A DNA stretch of 64,000 nt. Origin: Gnomoniopsis sp. IMI 355080. Lineage: Eukaryota > Ascomycota > Sordariomycetes > Diaporthales > Gnomoniaceae. The notes under the pieces are model-generated. The model saw only the letters and a list, made by a program, of their open reading frames with translations, searched no databases and was not told where the DNA came from. Shown one piece after another: positions 11,201-22,185 of this stretch. The DNA lies in contig JAPEVC010000124.1 of assembly GCA_027946555.1 (NCBI GenBank), positions 1-64,000 of the forward strand, in the 5' to 3' direction. The translations under genes were made by a program, and so were the position numbers. The stretch's first letter is position 1. The number at the start of each line of letters is the position of its first letter.

Positions 11201-12609
11201 CCGGAGTGTCGAGGAAGATCAGTCGGACCAATAGCTTTACCAGAACGATTTGGGGGCACTATGCTTGGTTGCTCCTCTGGTTCCTCTGGAACTATGCCAG
11301 GCGTGCCTTGAATGTCACCAGCCTCTGTCGAAGCTTGTCCTTGCGGAGCAGAGTTTAAAATTTCAGCCTTGGAGCCAGGTGCAAATATGACGTTGGCAAT
11401 CTTGGAAATATCGGGCGCCTGATCGTCTCTGTCTCTGGACCTCAATTCGGCCTTCCGTATGTATTTGGCCTGACTGTAAAGTTTGGGTGCATGCTTGTTA
11501 CCGATCTCAGCATCGCCCACGCCCTGCCTTGTCCTTGGTTTCTTGCCACCAGCAAAAATGTTGACAGGTATGGTCGATTTCGTTGTCTTTCTTCCCGTAA
11601 ACACCTTCTTCGCAATCTCAGTGGTCGTCTTAGCAGTGGGAGGTATGGACGCAGGAACGTGAGTAGATGTAGTAGCTGACGGCAGAGCCGCTGCCTTTAA
11701 TGTACTAGCGTTGGCTGAACGGCTGAACGAGGAGTCGGCAGTGCTACTTTTCCGAGCAGATCCTTGATAACCTGAACTTAGTGACACTGTACGATCCCCG
11801 TCTCGCCGCTTGCTTTTTTGGGATTCGTGAGGTTCTTTGGAGCTGCTTGAACGTGCCGAAGTCTGTTGGGATCTGACAACTGTTGTCTCTCTGCTATTCG
11901 AATTGGCAGATATCTTGGCTTTACCTGGGTTGAATGTAAACACTTTGCTAGTAGGCCGAACTGGTTGAGACGCCTTGGCTTTGGAAGCAGACTTGGATAA
12001 TTCTAAGGCTTCCATTGCCTTGTGGTCAACAGCATTGTCTTCAACAGCTTCTTCGCGCTCATTGTCGTCGTCACTCGAAGGGTTGAATGGTTCAGCCTCG
12101 CTGTCTTGAGCCTCATTTGCCGAAACATCTTCATACTCTGAGTCCGACTGCTGCTGGCCTCTGAACCAGAAAGGGGTCGGTTGACGACCCAGTCTCCTTC
12201 GTTTGGCGTTTCTCCGGCGGTGGCGTTGACGAGCTTCCTCTAATCTGGCGTTGAATGTAGCCATGTATTTCTTCTCGAACTCAAGAGCCACGCTTGGGTC
12301 TTCCGTGGCCTTCTTTTTCTCCCACTGCTCTGTTAGCTGGGGTGGCAGATTATTGAGGGGTTCCCAAGTGCACTGGTCCAGTGGAAAGTTGGCCCATTCG
12401 ACGAGATATACGGGCTGTATCTTTCCGTCGATTTCTTGTTCTCTCTCCGCGTGAACACCCTCGACAACGTACTCTGTATCTGGAGGGTCTTCTGACTCGA
12501 TTGTTGATGTAAGTGAGATAGTATCTGAGTCGTCGTCTTCGTTTGTGGGCGTTTGTGCCAACGAAGACGAACGGCTAGACCGCCGCTGCACGTTGCCGTC
12601 CACGTCCAT
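8227..12609 (-). CDS. Large chromodomain protein with uncharacterised C-terminal region
   Basis: A single uninterrupted frame of 1460 aa, unusual beside intron-rich neighbours. The open frame extends to 12621 only through a TTG; the first ATG is at 12609 (MDVDGN). Residues about 46-100 are a chromodomain. EYVVE supplies the first cage aromatic, VEWANFP the second and third, and CTWEPL closes the fold, so methyl-lysine binding looks intact. A long basic, Ser/Thr-rich disordered stretch follows (about 105-560). From about 580 to 1400 there is a folded, Trp-rich region with no domain I can name. Its layout (N-terminal chromodomain, disordered middle, large C-terminal domain) resembles Chp1-like heterochromatin proteins, but I do not claim orthology. 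A short 5' exon ending at the CAG just upstream of 12621 cannot be excluded. Confidence 0.85.
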   Translation of the reverse strand: MDVDGNVQRRSSRSSSLAQTPTNEDDDSDTISLTSTIESEDPPDTEYVVEGVHAEREQEIDGKIQPVYLVEWANFPLDQCTWEPLNNLPPQLTEQWEKKKATEDPSVALEFEKKYMATFNARLEEARQRHRRRNAKRRRLGRQPTPFWFRGQQQSDSEYEDVSANEAQDSEAEPFNPSSDDDNEREEAVEDNAVDHKAMEALELSKSASKAKASQPVRPTSKVFTFNPGKAKISANSNSRETTVVRSQQTSARSSSSKEPHESQKSKRRDGDRTVSLSSGYQGSARKSSTADSSFSRSANASTLKAAALPSATTSTHVPASIPPTAKTTTEIAKKVFTGRKTTKSTIPVNIFAGGKKPRTRQGVGDAEIGNKHAPKLYSQAKYIRKAELRSRDRDDQAPDISKIANVIFAPGSKAEILNSAPQGQASTEAGDIQGTPGIVPEEPEEQPSIVPPNRSGKAIGPTDLPRHSGPPKRSSMSSGATDAGRPNKRAKKVHFTEVDAGPSVQYESSAKRTRSERFPGADEEYRTTGKECLFVDEPMDIDSPPDPSPDQQFDFPSSAATGARRQSLSAYKSRNIQSVKSVSKKLRLSTSPGNILDVTFNAMPAATSIDSAQQWLVDFLDMNCLEMGHLVLAETFIAQLLSPSSQRFQPLCAGTLTSTIYGEDLKVLAEHLRISSSGLFLAQTHFNLIVFPTKCSDFDGLSNFGVEPTSPDGAALKYLMFGSAIPIFQQIRPSSSANRPLESRVGEEKVVLFPTILGIQYSVLITSADKEKKKPGHFFLAFPQRAIEWQRSLASWLSTREKTCKIYTNFVPGSWLAFVEKAKIERGVVIVHEALVPFLRRFPKLANLLVKYPVNVWHFSESLDMGPPKPLVGSRIIPAMSTKLSRLFPFGSAVLITPSFVVSEPQAVFRLLKWFYEKRAKQGNHKLVVAYNFLEYLTELSREKSALRTHLQKKLWNRKSPEYVAMDKNKAALTDEDLGARQKTWMYMGWWLSEQVHSQAPFSDINPTIIADRSIDPHDEQSLVNWFGWWSMAHSHEYRKFYVVGSSSKSDGDLVHTLTSRTSRKVPVPKYCPSIVNDPDEVLREILIKQRPADPGFQSQWFHNDENRIGPWLQTRDRGLSSLKLYPSPVSWVDKAMAAHYGDPSMSFKLIEQWWNSIVPWMSGSYHYNTFVGFFYTISEEWDPEKPPQAIKPRRHPWLAIWRPVNPHEKGTLYSHGRTELIIWDVRAGAELEKNPSLHLNHLTWMQRELVKHIQLHAHEKNPNSFLENVWLGGFQVHQFPLQSKEPADMTAEFLMRIVANLKRTLAGAAHFLVVNGYRQVALRMGPSDTDNKEQVGYDDDPDTRIIFHAPRGSGHLQPRGVSNCINQLFEEARRNKPYKDMVYTYPPTMTWYQKQRDEGRQFEHIWVDEWDKVFTVMGVDKPQPGSVSASSGRANQASARSGSVSSSHSNAPSGISMA

Positions 12610-14631
12610 ATCGGACTTCAAGGCCTGTCAGCCAAACCTTGATTATAGAATCCTGGAGTGAGAAAGGAGCGTGCGAGTTTGTTCCTGCGGCAGACCACAG
12701 AATTTGCCCTAGTATGAACACAACGAAACTGGTATGTGCATGCGCAGATGCAGCACATATAATCAAACCTGTACTGTGATGATCAACCTTCGATCAAGTC
12801 GGATGAAACGCGAGTTGGTGGCATGGCAGGACCATTTGCCTAGGTCCTGAAGATAGGGGAGTACGATATGGAAAATCTTGAGGAAAGACTTGATGATATG
12901 TGCCTGAACACGGACTGATAAGTTCGTCGCCGCAACGAGACGCGTTGTTTCTGCCCCGCTTATTGCTCCGAGAGTGAGAAGTGCTGGTTGATGAGTCAGG
13001 TAAGTTTGATGTCGATTGGGTTTGGCAGTGGACTGGTCCTAACCCACGAGAAGGCACAAATCCCAAGCTGGAATATTTGAAGCGGACCTTGACACCGGCG
13101 TTAAGGCGAAGGGAACGCAACCGTTGTGATCGGTGTCTCACGAACAGATCGGGAAGGTGTCAGGTGCCTTTGGATGGCAACACAGTCTTAAGAAATTGAG
13201 AATAGGGTCACCCTTCTTTGAAGCTTAATTAAATAGGCTGCGAAGTGATGGCAAACCGAATGTGTTTGATTGCAGGCATTTTCCATACTGAACTTCCAGT
13301 GTGAGTAACTCGGTGGACACTATGTTCATGGACGATGGGTAAGTCGTGCCTCTTGCTCCTGGCCATGATCTCAGGGTTCAGGTTCATAATTAGTAGCTTG
13401 GTTCATGGTCTTGATTAGCGCTGCATACCTAGGAATTGTATGCAAGTACCTAGGTAGTTGGGCACCTTTGAATGACCCCATCGATTCTAAGTTGTATGGT
13501 TTCGAAGACAATATTCTTTTCTTGGATGACTAGACAGGTAGGCATCTGCCGCCATCTGCAAAGCCACATGTTATGGTCAACATTGCCTACTCCCAAGGTG
13601 CTTAGTGCTTATCATTGTCACAAGCCTTGGGCTCATTCAGGTCATCTCAAGGTTCCTGATCGGGCAAAAGCCCCCAAAGAACAGCAGAACAGCGGCCTTG
13701 GAGGAATGGCCAATGGCCAGGCTATTATTAGGTACCTAGAGCAGGTAGTTAGGTAGTTTTACTTTGATTCTCAAAATCTTTTGGATCTACCTAGTAGCAT
13801 CAGACTTCACCCATGGTTGCACTTTGACCTACAGTCCTTTCCGTATGACGAATTATAGGACATGTGCTGTGTATAATCTCTGAAGTGTTGTTGCGTTAGT
13901 GCTGGTTTCGGGGTACTTCCGACACAGATAGGGACCTAGACAGGACCGACAACTATATTTTCAGACTAACCCTGACTATTGACAAAACAGCAACTTGAGT
14001 GCAATGACTGCCTGAGTATCTTTGAGTAGATAAGCAGAGTATACATCATCACTATCTGCACGACATTATGTAGTAGACTGGGAGATCTCAGCACATGATG
14101 GTGAAACATGCGGTTGGGCATATTCCGGTCTACGCATGCTAGCCCCAGGAGTCAGAACCGGACTCTGACTTGCGACTGCGAGTGATTCAGTCCGTTCTCC
14201 CTCCTTCTCACTTTAAACCCGGAGCTCGCTCTTGTCAATACGACCTGGTGTGTTTCTCTTTTTGTTCGGAAACAACATCGCCAACGGGCTCGAATTTCAA
14301 CAAGCAAACCGTCACAAGACAGGACCCTGAGTATTGAGGGACCCACTATTTTAGGTGCCGTGTCCATCTTGATCAACCCAAACTTGTCCCTCCAAGGGTC
14401 GCCCGCCGTGCCGAGCATCGAACTGCACACCTCCTTTTCTGCCCATCATCGACCGCATAGCTGGCATTCCTGAATCCACACTCCTCCCGCCAGCCAACAC
14501 TCCACCGACTGTCCACCCGTCCTTCAAGAAAAACACTCTCTCCACGACCCTTTAGTGACGAACCCCGACACTCTCTTCTTTTCGCCAGACACTACCTCAC
14601 ACTTTGCCTACGTCACCACAGTTCCGCGACC
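12610..14631. other. Divergent intergenic region, chromodomain gene / Rab11
   Basis: About 2 kb without a recognisable gene. It contains several TACCTAGGTA-type palindromic motifs (near 13425-13455, 13730-13755 and 13785). The last 180 bp before the Rab11 start are rich in C and T, as is usual for the leader of an actively expressed fungal gene. Confidence 0.6.
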
Positions 14632-15568
14632 ATGGCCAACGACGAATACGATGTGAGTCTCGGCCATCTCTTGCGCTCGGCGCCCCAAGCTTCCAGGGTG
14701 TTTTGCATTGTGCTGACTTGCAATTCCTCCACAGTTTCTCTTCAAGGGTACATTCATCCCTCGCAGCGCCTTCCCGCAGCACGAGCCTGCTTGCTTCGCT
14801 GCTCTCCGACCATCTATGCACTTTACTAACGACTTCTTTGCGCAGTGGTGCTGATCGGTGACTCTGGAGTCGGAAAGTCCAATCTGTTGAGTCGATTCAC
14901 TCGGAATGAGTTCAACCTAGACTCCAAGTCGACCATCGGCGTCGAGTTCGCCACCCGATCCATCCAGGTCGACTCCAAGACAATCAAGGCACAGATTTGG
15001 GATACCGCTGGCCAGGAGCGGTACCGTGCCATCACCTCCGCCTACTATCGGGGTGCCGTTGGCGCCCTGCTCGTCTACGATATCAGCAAGCACCAGACCT
15101 ACGAGAATGTCACGCGGTGGCTGAAGGAGTTGCGCGACCATGCCGACGCCAACATCGTCATCATGCTGGTGGGAAACAAGAGCGATTTGCGGCATCTGAG
15201 GGCTGTGCCAACAGAGGAAGCCAAGGCATTTGCCAGTATGTCTACGTTGGAACATAGCTTGGTCCACATATGCGGAGACTGATTGGTTGCATAGGCGAGA
15301 ATCACCTGTCCTTCATCGAGACGTCTGCTCTCGATGCCAGCAACGTTGAGCTTGCGTTCCAAAACATCCTGACTGGTATGCGCTACCCTAGCATAATCTA
15401 CCCTGAGATAGAAGCTGACCTTTTTTGATTGCTATAGAGATCTACCGGATCGTATCGAGCAAGGCACTCGAAAGCGGCGACGGTGCCCAAGCCAACATCG
15501 GAAGCGGAACTGGCATCACCCTGACCAACCCGGTGCAAGACGACAAGAGCGCCAGCAAGTGCTGTTAA
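14632..15568 (+). CDS. Rab11-family small GTPase (Ypt31/Ypt32 orthologue)
   Basis: Five exons: 14632-14652, 14735-14747, 14846-15235, 15295-15375 and 15438-15568, giving 211 aa. The first coding exon is 21 nt and the second only 13 nt; both are needed to build MANDEYDFLFKVVLIGDSG. P-loop GDSGVGKS is at residues 16-23, the switch I threonine is in KSTIGVEF, switch II is DTAGQERY, and the guanine-binding motifs are NKSD and ETSAL. The C-terminus ends in two cysteines for geranylgeranylation. The effector region and sequence are those of Rab11/Ypt31, which drives late-Golgi and recycling-endosome exocytic traffic, essential for hyphal tip growth. All splice sites are GT-AG and in phase, so the model is secure. 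Confidence 0.95.
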
Positions 15569-16666
15569 GACAGACAGGCGGAGAGCTCCTGCAAGGTGTT
15601 CCGGACGGGCTAGTGTATGCGAAACTGATGATACATGGCGTCACATGGGTGGTGGAAAGGAAATACAATGTTGGGTCGTGGAGGATACGTAACGACCTAC
15701 AGAGTTAGGCGATGGGGACTGGATTACGGATCTGTGGACTGGTGTCTCTCCATTGGGGCGCTTCCTTGAGATGATTGATTTGCTGAAGTATTAGGGAGTC
15801 ATGCTACTTGGTTTCTGCTATTTGTGTGTGTGCTGCTGTCGCGTCTCCTTACCCAATAGGACAGGTGAAGAGCGATCTATGCGTCAACACCTATGTATTT
15901 CCAACGAGTGGATTCATGTTCCATTCAATTGATATTTTTGTAATGATAGATCATATTGGTCTCACGTGTTCGTCAACTGGGTGGCTTGTTGCCGCCTTTG
16001 TTCCCTCGACTTGAGGTGAGCCCCCAAGCTGACGAGGCAGGGAGCCTTGAGTCGACCCCTCAGCCCCTCCACGTTTAGGCCGAGTGGCCTCTCATCGGCA
16101 CCACGAAACAGCGCGGCTGACAAGGGAAAGCGGGAGAAAAAGGAGCTCTGACCGCCTTGCAAGCATGCACGAGGAGCAGGAAATGGGTCTGCGGACACTC
16201 CGGCGTTTCGCCCATTTTGGGACGATCGTCTCGTGGGAGACCAAAGATGGTATTCCATTCAACAGCATCGCACCCCACTCTCTCCCACCGCCGTACCGGG
16301 GTGATAGATCGGTACTGTATGCCCGCTACAGTGCGTGAGACTCGCTGATAGTCGCTATGTTTGCAGATTTGAAGTGGTCTAATATGCACATTTTCAAAAC
16401 GAAGATAATGAGGTCCATAAGCGATTGGAAATGTCTAAACATGTGGACATAGCCATGCTGTTTGCCATCCCAGGCTTGCGAGTGGGCCAAACCCCCGGTA
16501 GGATGAGGCGAGACCCCCCTGCACGCACTAAGGTAGCGCTACACCTACCTTATCGCTCGGCTTATCGTAAATTTTGAAATATTCCCAATGCGACACTCGA
16601 ACATTTTGCTGCAAGCAAGGACAATTGCCAAACGACATCCTTAACATCACATTTCCCTACAGCAAA
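15569..16666. other. Intergenic region, Rab11 / BRX1
   Basis: About 1.1 kb between two genes in the same direction. It holds the Rab11 3' UTR and the BRX1 promoter. The last 170 bp carry the PAC/RRPE-like elements listed separately. Open frames here are short and overlap on both strands without a coding signature. Confidence 0.6.
16502..16579 (+). promoter_or_regulatory. PAC-like and RRPE-like elements upstream of BRX1
   Basis: GATGAG occurs at 16502-16507. The sequence at 16549-16556 read on the minus strand is GCGATAAG, one base from the yeast PAC core GCGATGAG. AAATTTTGAAA lies at 16569-16579, close to the yeast RRPE. All sit 88-165 bp upstream of the BRX1 ATG. In yeasts the PAC+RRPE combination marks ribosome-biogenesis genes; function in this organism is inferred from position and similarity only. 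Confidence 0.35.
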
Positions 16667-17774
16667 ATGGCGACCGTTTACAAGTCGCTCTCGAAAGCCA
16701 ATGGCTCCAAAGATGAGGAGACTTCCACCAAGGGTCCCCGGAAGAACAAGCAGAGGGTTCTGATTTTGTCGTCAAGAGGCGTTACGTACAGGTAAGAATG
16801 ACCTTGCGCGAACGGTCATGGCCATTTACTGTTTGCCATAGACCACTACACATACTGACTTTGCGATTTGTATAACGCAGACACCGACACCTGCTTACCG
16901 ATCTCGCCTCCATGATGCCCCACAGCCGGAAAGACGCCAAGTTCGACTCGAAGTCAAAGCTGTACCAGTTGAACGAGCTGGCAGAGTTATACAACTGCAA
17001 CAACGTGCTATTCTTCGAGGCGCGCAAAGGAAAGGATCTGTACATGTGGGCAAGCAAAGTGCCAAACGGACCGACGGTCAAAATGCACGTTCAGAACAGT
17101 AAGGATGACCGGTGCCCATCATAAAAGTGACAGCAGAAAAGCCTGACCATGGACACACAGTGCACACGATGGAAGAGCTTCATTTCACAGGCAACTGCCT
17201 CAAAGGCTCACGACCCATTCTTTCTTTCGACGCCGCCTTTGACACCGACCCGCACCTGCAAGTCATCAAGGAGCTGTTTACGCACATTTTCGGCGTGCCT
17301 CCTGGAGCCCGCAAATCCAAGCCCTTCATCGACCACGTCATGGGCTTCACCGTTGCTGACGGCAAGATCTGGGTGCGCAATTACCAGGTCAGCGAGGTGG
17401 AGAAGACGACGATTGATAAGGACGGCGACGTGGATATGGAGGAAGTGGACAGCAAAAAGAAGGCGAAGAAGAGCAGCAGCAGAGACAACAAGGACACAGA
17501 TATCAACCTGGTCGAGATCGGTCCCCGCTTTGTCTGCACACCCATCATCATACAGGAAGGCTCGTTTGGTGGACCGATCATCTACGAGAACAAGCAGTTC
17601 GTCTCGCCCAACCAGGTCCGCTCGGAGCTCCGGCGGAAGAAGGCGGGCAAGTACGGTGGGCGCGCGGATCGCAAGGCCGAGACACTGACACGCAAGGATC
17701 GGCTGGGCTTGCGGACGAACGGATTGACAGAGAAGAAGCGCGATGCATTGGCGACGAAGGAACTCTTTGCATGA
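16667..17774 (+). CDS. BRX1: Ribosome biogenesis protein BRX1 (Brix domain)
   Basis: Three exons: 16667-16791, 16881-17098 and 17161-17774, giving 318 aa, a normal length for the family. The N-terminus is basic, followed by the Brix domain (RVLILSSRGVTYRHRHLLTD, then DLASMMPHSRKD and LFFEARKGKDLYMW). The second intron separates KMHVQN from HTMEELHFTGNCLKGSRP, a block strongly conserved in BRX1. The C-terminus is Lys/Arg-rich. Brx1 acts in the nucleolus in early 60S pre-ribosome assembly together with Ebp2. A short acidic/lysine insertion (EEVDSKKKAKKSSS) interrupts the domain, as in other filamentous fungi. Frame and phase agree through all junctions. Confidence 0.93.
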
Positions 17775-19652
17775 GGAGCATCATTGGGATCTGGCGTTTA
17801 GGACTGCGAAAAATGGAATTTTGGGGGGATCTGCTGATGCTATACCCTATGTTGATGGAGACCTATAATTCGAGACATTCTCAAAATTGGTCTGTGGGCC
17901 AGTGCAACTTGTCCGGTGACCTGGTGTTCAAGACGGCCTCTCTACTCTTGCTGAACCGGGAGGATGATTTCCAACGGATTCGGACTGAGACTTTCGGCGA
18001 AAGATTTCTACTAGAAGACGCTGTGCGATATCATTCAAGCATTGGTGCAGCCACTTCTAGCAGATATGACCGGCAGTACAATTCACCATGGTGGCTTCGA
18101 CAACAGCGCTCACGTATGGCTCCGGCATTTCTTTCACAGCTGTTTCATGGGGGAAGCTATTGAAGTGAATGGGAAGAAGCTAGTCCAGGTCAATGTACAA
18201 ATTGTCGCCCGCAGCCGCCAGCCTTGCACTACTTTGCGAGCTGAGTCACGGAATAGCGATACTTGCTGCATACCGGTATGAAAGCATCATCCTGAAAGCA
18301 TCGATGGCTCTCGCTTCCTGCCGACAATACTGATGGACTGTGGCTTCTTTCTCTGCCTTGAGAACTCTCTTTTCCCACAAGGCTGAGCCGCTTTCCAAAA
18401 GCAGAACTTGATGCGGGCTTTGGCTGTAGTAAACTATCTTCGTGCGCATACATTAAGCTTGTGAGCGAGGAAATTTTATGCGTATGTTCAATAGAAGGGT
18501 CGAAGAGCAGCTTGTAACCAGCCTCATTCATAGCCTTGCGGCGGCAAACGCTTGTAAACCAGTGGGCATGAATGGTAGAGCTGGGCCAACTACCTAAGTC
18601 GTAAAAGTGCCATTTTCGTATTCATATCAAACCACACCCAAGATGACGGTTTAAGTTTCTGTAAATATGTTGTGAATATACGATTGTCTTATATTCCGGC
18701 CAAGGTGTGAATACTTCGAGGCACTTCTGCCTCCGTCATGGGCTCTCGGCTCAGGAGAAGAGCAGTAACACGACCACCAAATTCAGTGGTCAAGACCGGA
18801 GAATCCAAATTCAAATTCAAGTATTATTATTGGAATAGTCTATTATAATGGAAAATCGTTGTAAGCTCTGTGGATTAGTTGCTGAGAATAAAGGTGATTC
18901 TTGCCCCTCTGGGTGGGTTGATAGCGAGCTGTTTAGCGCCTGACCAATGAAGCGGCTGCCACCACAGATCTCGTCTCTGCAACTTACATAGTAGAAACTC
19001 ACCCAGGACATCACAACATTTTGCAACAACCAACCACTCTTCTCCAGCCTCACAGCCTCCTTCCACATCTTTTCTTTGGGAACTGTCATATGATACACCT
19101 ATTTTCAGCTCTTTCTTCCTGTCTCAGTCAACCGAGGAGGGGCTATCCGCCCTGTGGCTCTGCTTGTGCATCGCTGCAGCAACAACAGTAATACCAGCAA
19201 CTTGGCCAAGTTCGGCACATCGTACCTGTGTGACCAATGAAGAAGAGGTAAGTCATGAGTCTTTAATGATCTGCGATCCCAACCCACTTTCCCAGAGATG
19301 AGGTCGAGCCTTCGATGTGGGGTGTGGTGCTGTCCAGTATTGTGACAATAAAGGGCTGTGACATGGAGGCTGCACTTCTCTCAACCTTGTTGGAGCTGCT
19401 TTGGGCGCGCGTGATCCTTTCGAAACGGAAGGTGGCACATTTTTCCATTTTCTTACTTTGTTGGCTGTGTCTAGGAACGACGCAGTGAATTTCGCTTTCT
19501 CATTCACCCTGTTCTCAGACCTCAACAAACCTCAACTGACCTGTCTTGCAGACACAGACTTGAACTCCATACTTGAACCTGGTTCTCTTGGAGAGTATCT
19601 GCGTAGACCGGACAAAGATTCCTTGGACTTGGAGGCGGGTAAGCTGTCCGCG
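17775..19652. other. Intergenic region, BRX1 / HDA1
   Basis: About 1.9 kb. A 130-codon open frame begins just at the BRX1 stop but resembles nothing and probably reads through 3' UTR. The HDA1 frame stays open upstream of its first good ATG back to about 19401 (a TTG). A sequence like a splice acceptor (CTTGCAG, ending about 19553) lies in it, so an upstream HDA1 exon is possible. Confidence 0.5.
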
Positions 19653-22185
19653 ATGGAGGAAGGAGATAACGATATCGTCATGGGAGGCGACGGTCCGACC
19701 ACCAGCGTTGACGGGGCTTGTGGCTTTGAGCAATTCGGCATGGATGCAAACTTCGACGCAAGCACTCCTTCGGATGAAGCTGACCCAAATGATGACCTCG
19801 AAACCCCTCCAGACTCTATGGACCAGCCCAATGCCCGACGGCCGCGGCGTGCACAGCTGCCAACAGGCGTTTGCTATGATGATCGCATGAAGCTGCACGC
19901 CAATGCCGACTTTGGCGGACGCCCTCATCATCCGGAAGACCCTGGGCGGATTGAACATATCTTCGCCAAATTCAAGAAAGAAGGCCTTGTTTTTATGGGC
20001 TCGGCGGCGGAAGCCCTACACGTGAAGCGAAATAACCCCACCAGGTACATGTGGAGGATCGCAGCCAGAGAGGCGACCGAGGCCGAAATTTGTACCGTCC
20101 ACCTTCCAAAACACTACCTTTGGGTACGAAGCCTCTCCACAATGTCGACTGAACAACTCCGTCATATTACAAAGGTGATGGATGCGGGTCGGGAATCGAT
20201 CTACGTGGGCAGCATGACCTTCGATGCTGCGCTGATCTCTGCGGGTGGCGCTATCGAAACCTGCAAAGCCGTTGTCAGCGGCCAGGTCAAGAACGCTTTT
20301 GCCGTGATTCGTCCGCCCGGTCATCATGCCGAGTCTGAATGTGCCATGGGGTTCTGCTTGTTCAACAACGTGCCCATCGCCGCCAGGATCTGCCAACAAG
20401 AATACCCAGAAGTGTGCCGCAAGATCCTCATCCTGGATTGGGATGTGCACCACGGCAATGGAATTCAAAACATATTCTACGACGATGCGAACGTTCTCTA
20501 CATCTCCACGCATGTCTACCAGAATGGCAGCTTCTACCCAGGTCAGCCAGAAAACCCAGAAATTCCAGATGGTGGCCCCGACAAGTGCGGCAGAGGAGCA
20601 GGCCTCGGCAAGAACGTGAACATTGGCTGGCACGACCAGGGAATGGGCAACGGCGAGTACATGGCAGCCTTTCAGCGCATTGTCATGCCGATCGCGCAGG
20701 AGTTCAATCCGGACCTTGTCATAATCTCCGCCGGGTTCGATGCAGCCGCGGGCGACGAGCTCGGCGCCTGCTTTGTGACACCCGAATGTTACGCACACAT
20801 GACCCATATGCTGATGTCTCTCGCTGAGGGAAGGGTGTCTGTTTGCCTAGAGGGTGGATACAACTTGAATGCCATCTCCAACTCCGCGCTAGCCGTTGCA
20901 CGCACGCTCATGGGGGAGCCTCCGCCACGCATGACGCTACCAAAAATCAACAAAGACGCACAGAAGACGCTCGACAAGGTCCGGGCGTATCAAGCACCAT
21001 ATTGGGAGTGTATGAGGCGTGGAATGCTCGACGTAGCCAAGACCATGCGGACGGACGGCAGAAGGATGCAAGATGTGCTGCGGACGGAGCAGAGGAGCAG
21101 ATACGCGGAGAAGTACGACATGTTCCCGATGTATGTGCAGAAGCAAGCACTATTCAGAACTTATGAGAGCCAGGTACTGGTCTCGAGGACCATTGAAGCC
21201 GCGTCTAATATTCTTGTTGTGTTGCATGACCCGTAAGTCACTAATTTTTTGTGAGAAGGCCACAAAAATCTAACAGAAACAGGCCTGAGATCCTGGCTCA
21301 GCCAGATATTTATGACAATAACGTCGATAGCGGCAGTGCATGGGTTGTAAGTTGACATAACATTTGAACAGCGGTAGCCGGCTGCCCGTGCTAACTTTAA
21401 AGAAGGCAGATGGTGCCACGAAATACATCGAATGGGCTTACTCAGAAGGGTTTGGTATCATGGACATTAACGTCACTCGTCCTGTTCGAGTATGTGTTCT
21501 TCTTCGTGGGCAGTGGAGATTGATACTTACACTGGACATGTGCAGGACTCTCCCTCGCACGTATTGAGTGGAGACGACAACAAGATGGAGGCCGACATCA
21601 GGGAGCTCATGTGCTACCTCTGGGACAACTACCTGCAGCTCTATAATACGGAAAAGATTTTTATTATTGGTGTTGGTTACGCATATATCGGCATCAAGAT
21701 GTTACTGCTGAATCGCAGTGACGCTTCACCACCTGGCAAGTCTCCCACATCTGAGTAACAATGAGCGCGCCGCAGTCCTTCTTTCTTGACTATGTCCGCT
21801 AACATAAACTTGTATTCGTACAGATTGCAAATCAAAGCTCTCCGGTGTTGTCAACTTTGTCACGGGAAACCTGCGGCCCATCCGCTCTGACGTTGATGAG
21901 TCGCTATCGCACTGGTACAAGATGAACAGTCGCGTATACGTCTCCAACAACCACGCTGTCTGGATGGACGCTGCACAGGAGAAGAAGGTGCGCAAGAAGA
22001 GGTTTGGCACCGTTGTTCGCAGCCCCGAGACAACACTCAATATGATGATGCACCATCACTTTTCCGAGGTGCAGGACTACATCATGGAGCGTGCTGCTCC
22101 AGGCGAGGGTGAGACGGGCGATACCACAGAGGAGGATGCACTAGGCGCGGCGTCAGGTACTGTCGGCTCTGGGCCTGTGGTCTAA
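19653..22185 (+). CDS. HDA1: Class II histone deacetylase HDA1 (HdaA) with C-terminal Arb2 region
   Basis: Proposed exons: 19653-21232, 21283-21346, 21403-21489, 21546-21735 and 21824-22185, giving about 760 aa. The deacetylase domain occupies residues about 85-420. It has RPPGHHAE at 220-227 (catalytic His pair), DWDVHHGNG at 262-270 (zinc Asp264 and His266), SAGFDAAAGD (third zinc ligand) and EGGYN near its end. The C-terminal part (PPEILAQPDIYDN, then IFIIGVGYAYIGIKMLL and LSGVVNFVTGNLRPI) is the Arb2-like region of fungal Hda1. This nuclear enzyme removes acetyl groups from H2B/H3 tails in repressive chromatin and often silences secondary-metabolite clusters. The fourth intron is best explained by a GC-AG pair (donor GCAAGT at 21736); a GTGACG donor at 21718 would also keep the frame. 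The start is the first in-frame ATG. Confidence 0.9.

Noticed and set aside
12610..12621. Upstream extension of the chromodomain frame to MKSDMDVD
   Set aside because: The codon at 12621-12619 is TTG; the first ATG is at 12609.
20016..20807. 263-codon minus-strand frame inside HDA1
   Set aside because: It lies opposite the conserved deacetylase domain, whose catalytic motifs are on the plus strand.
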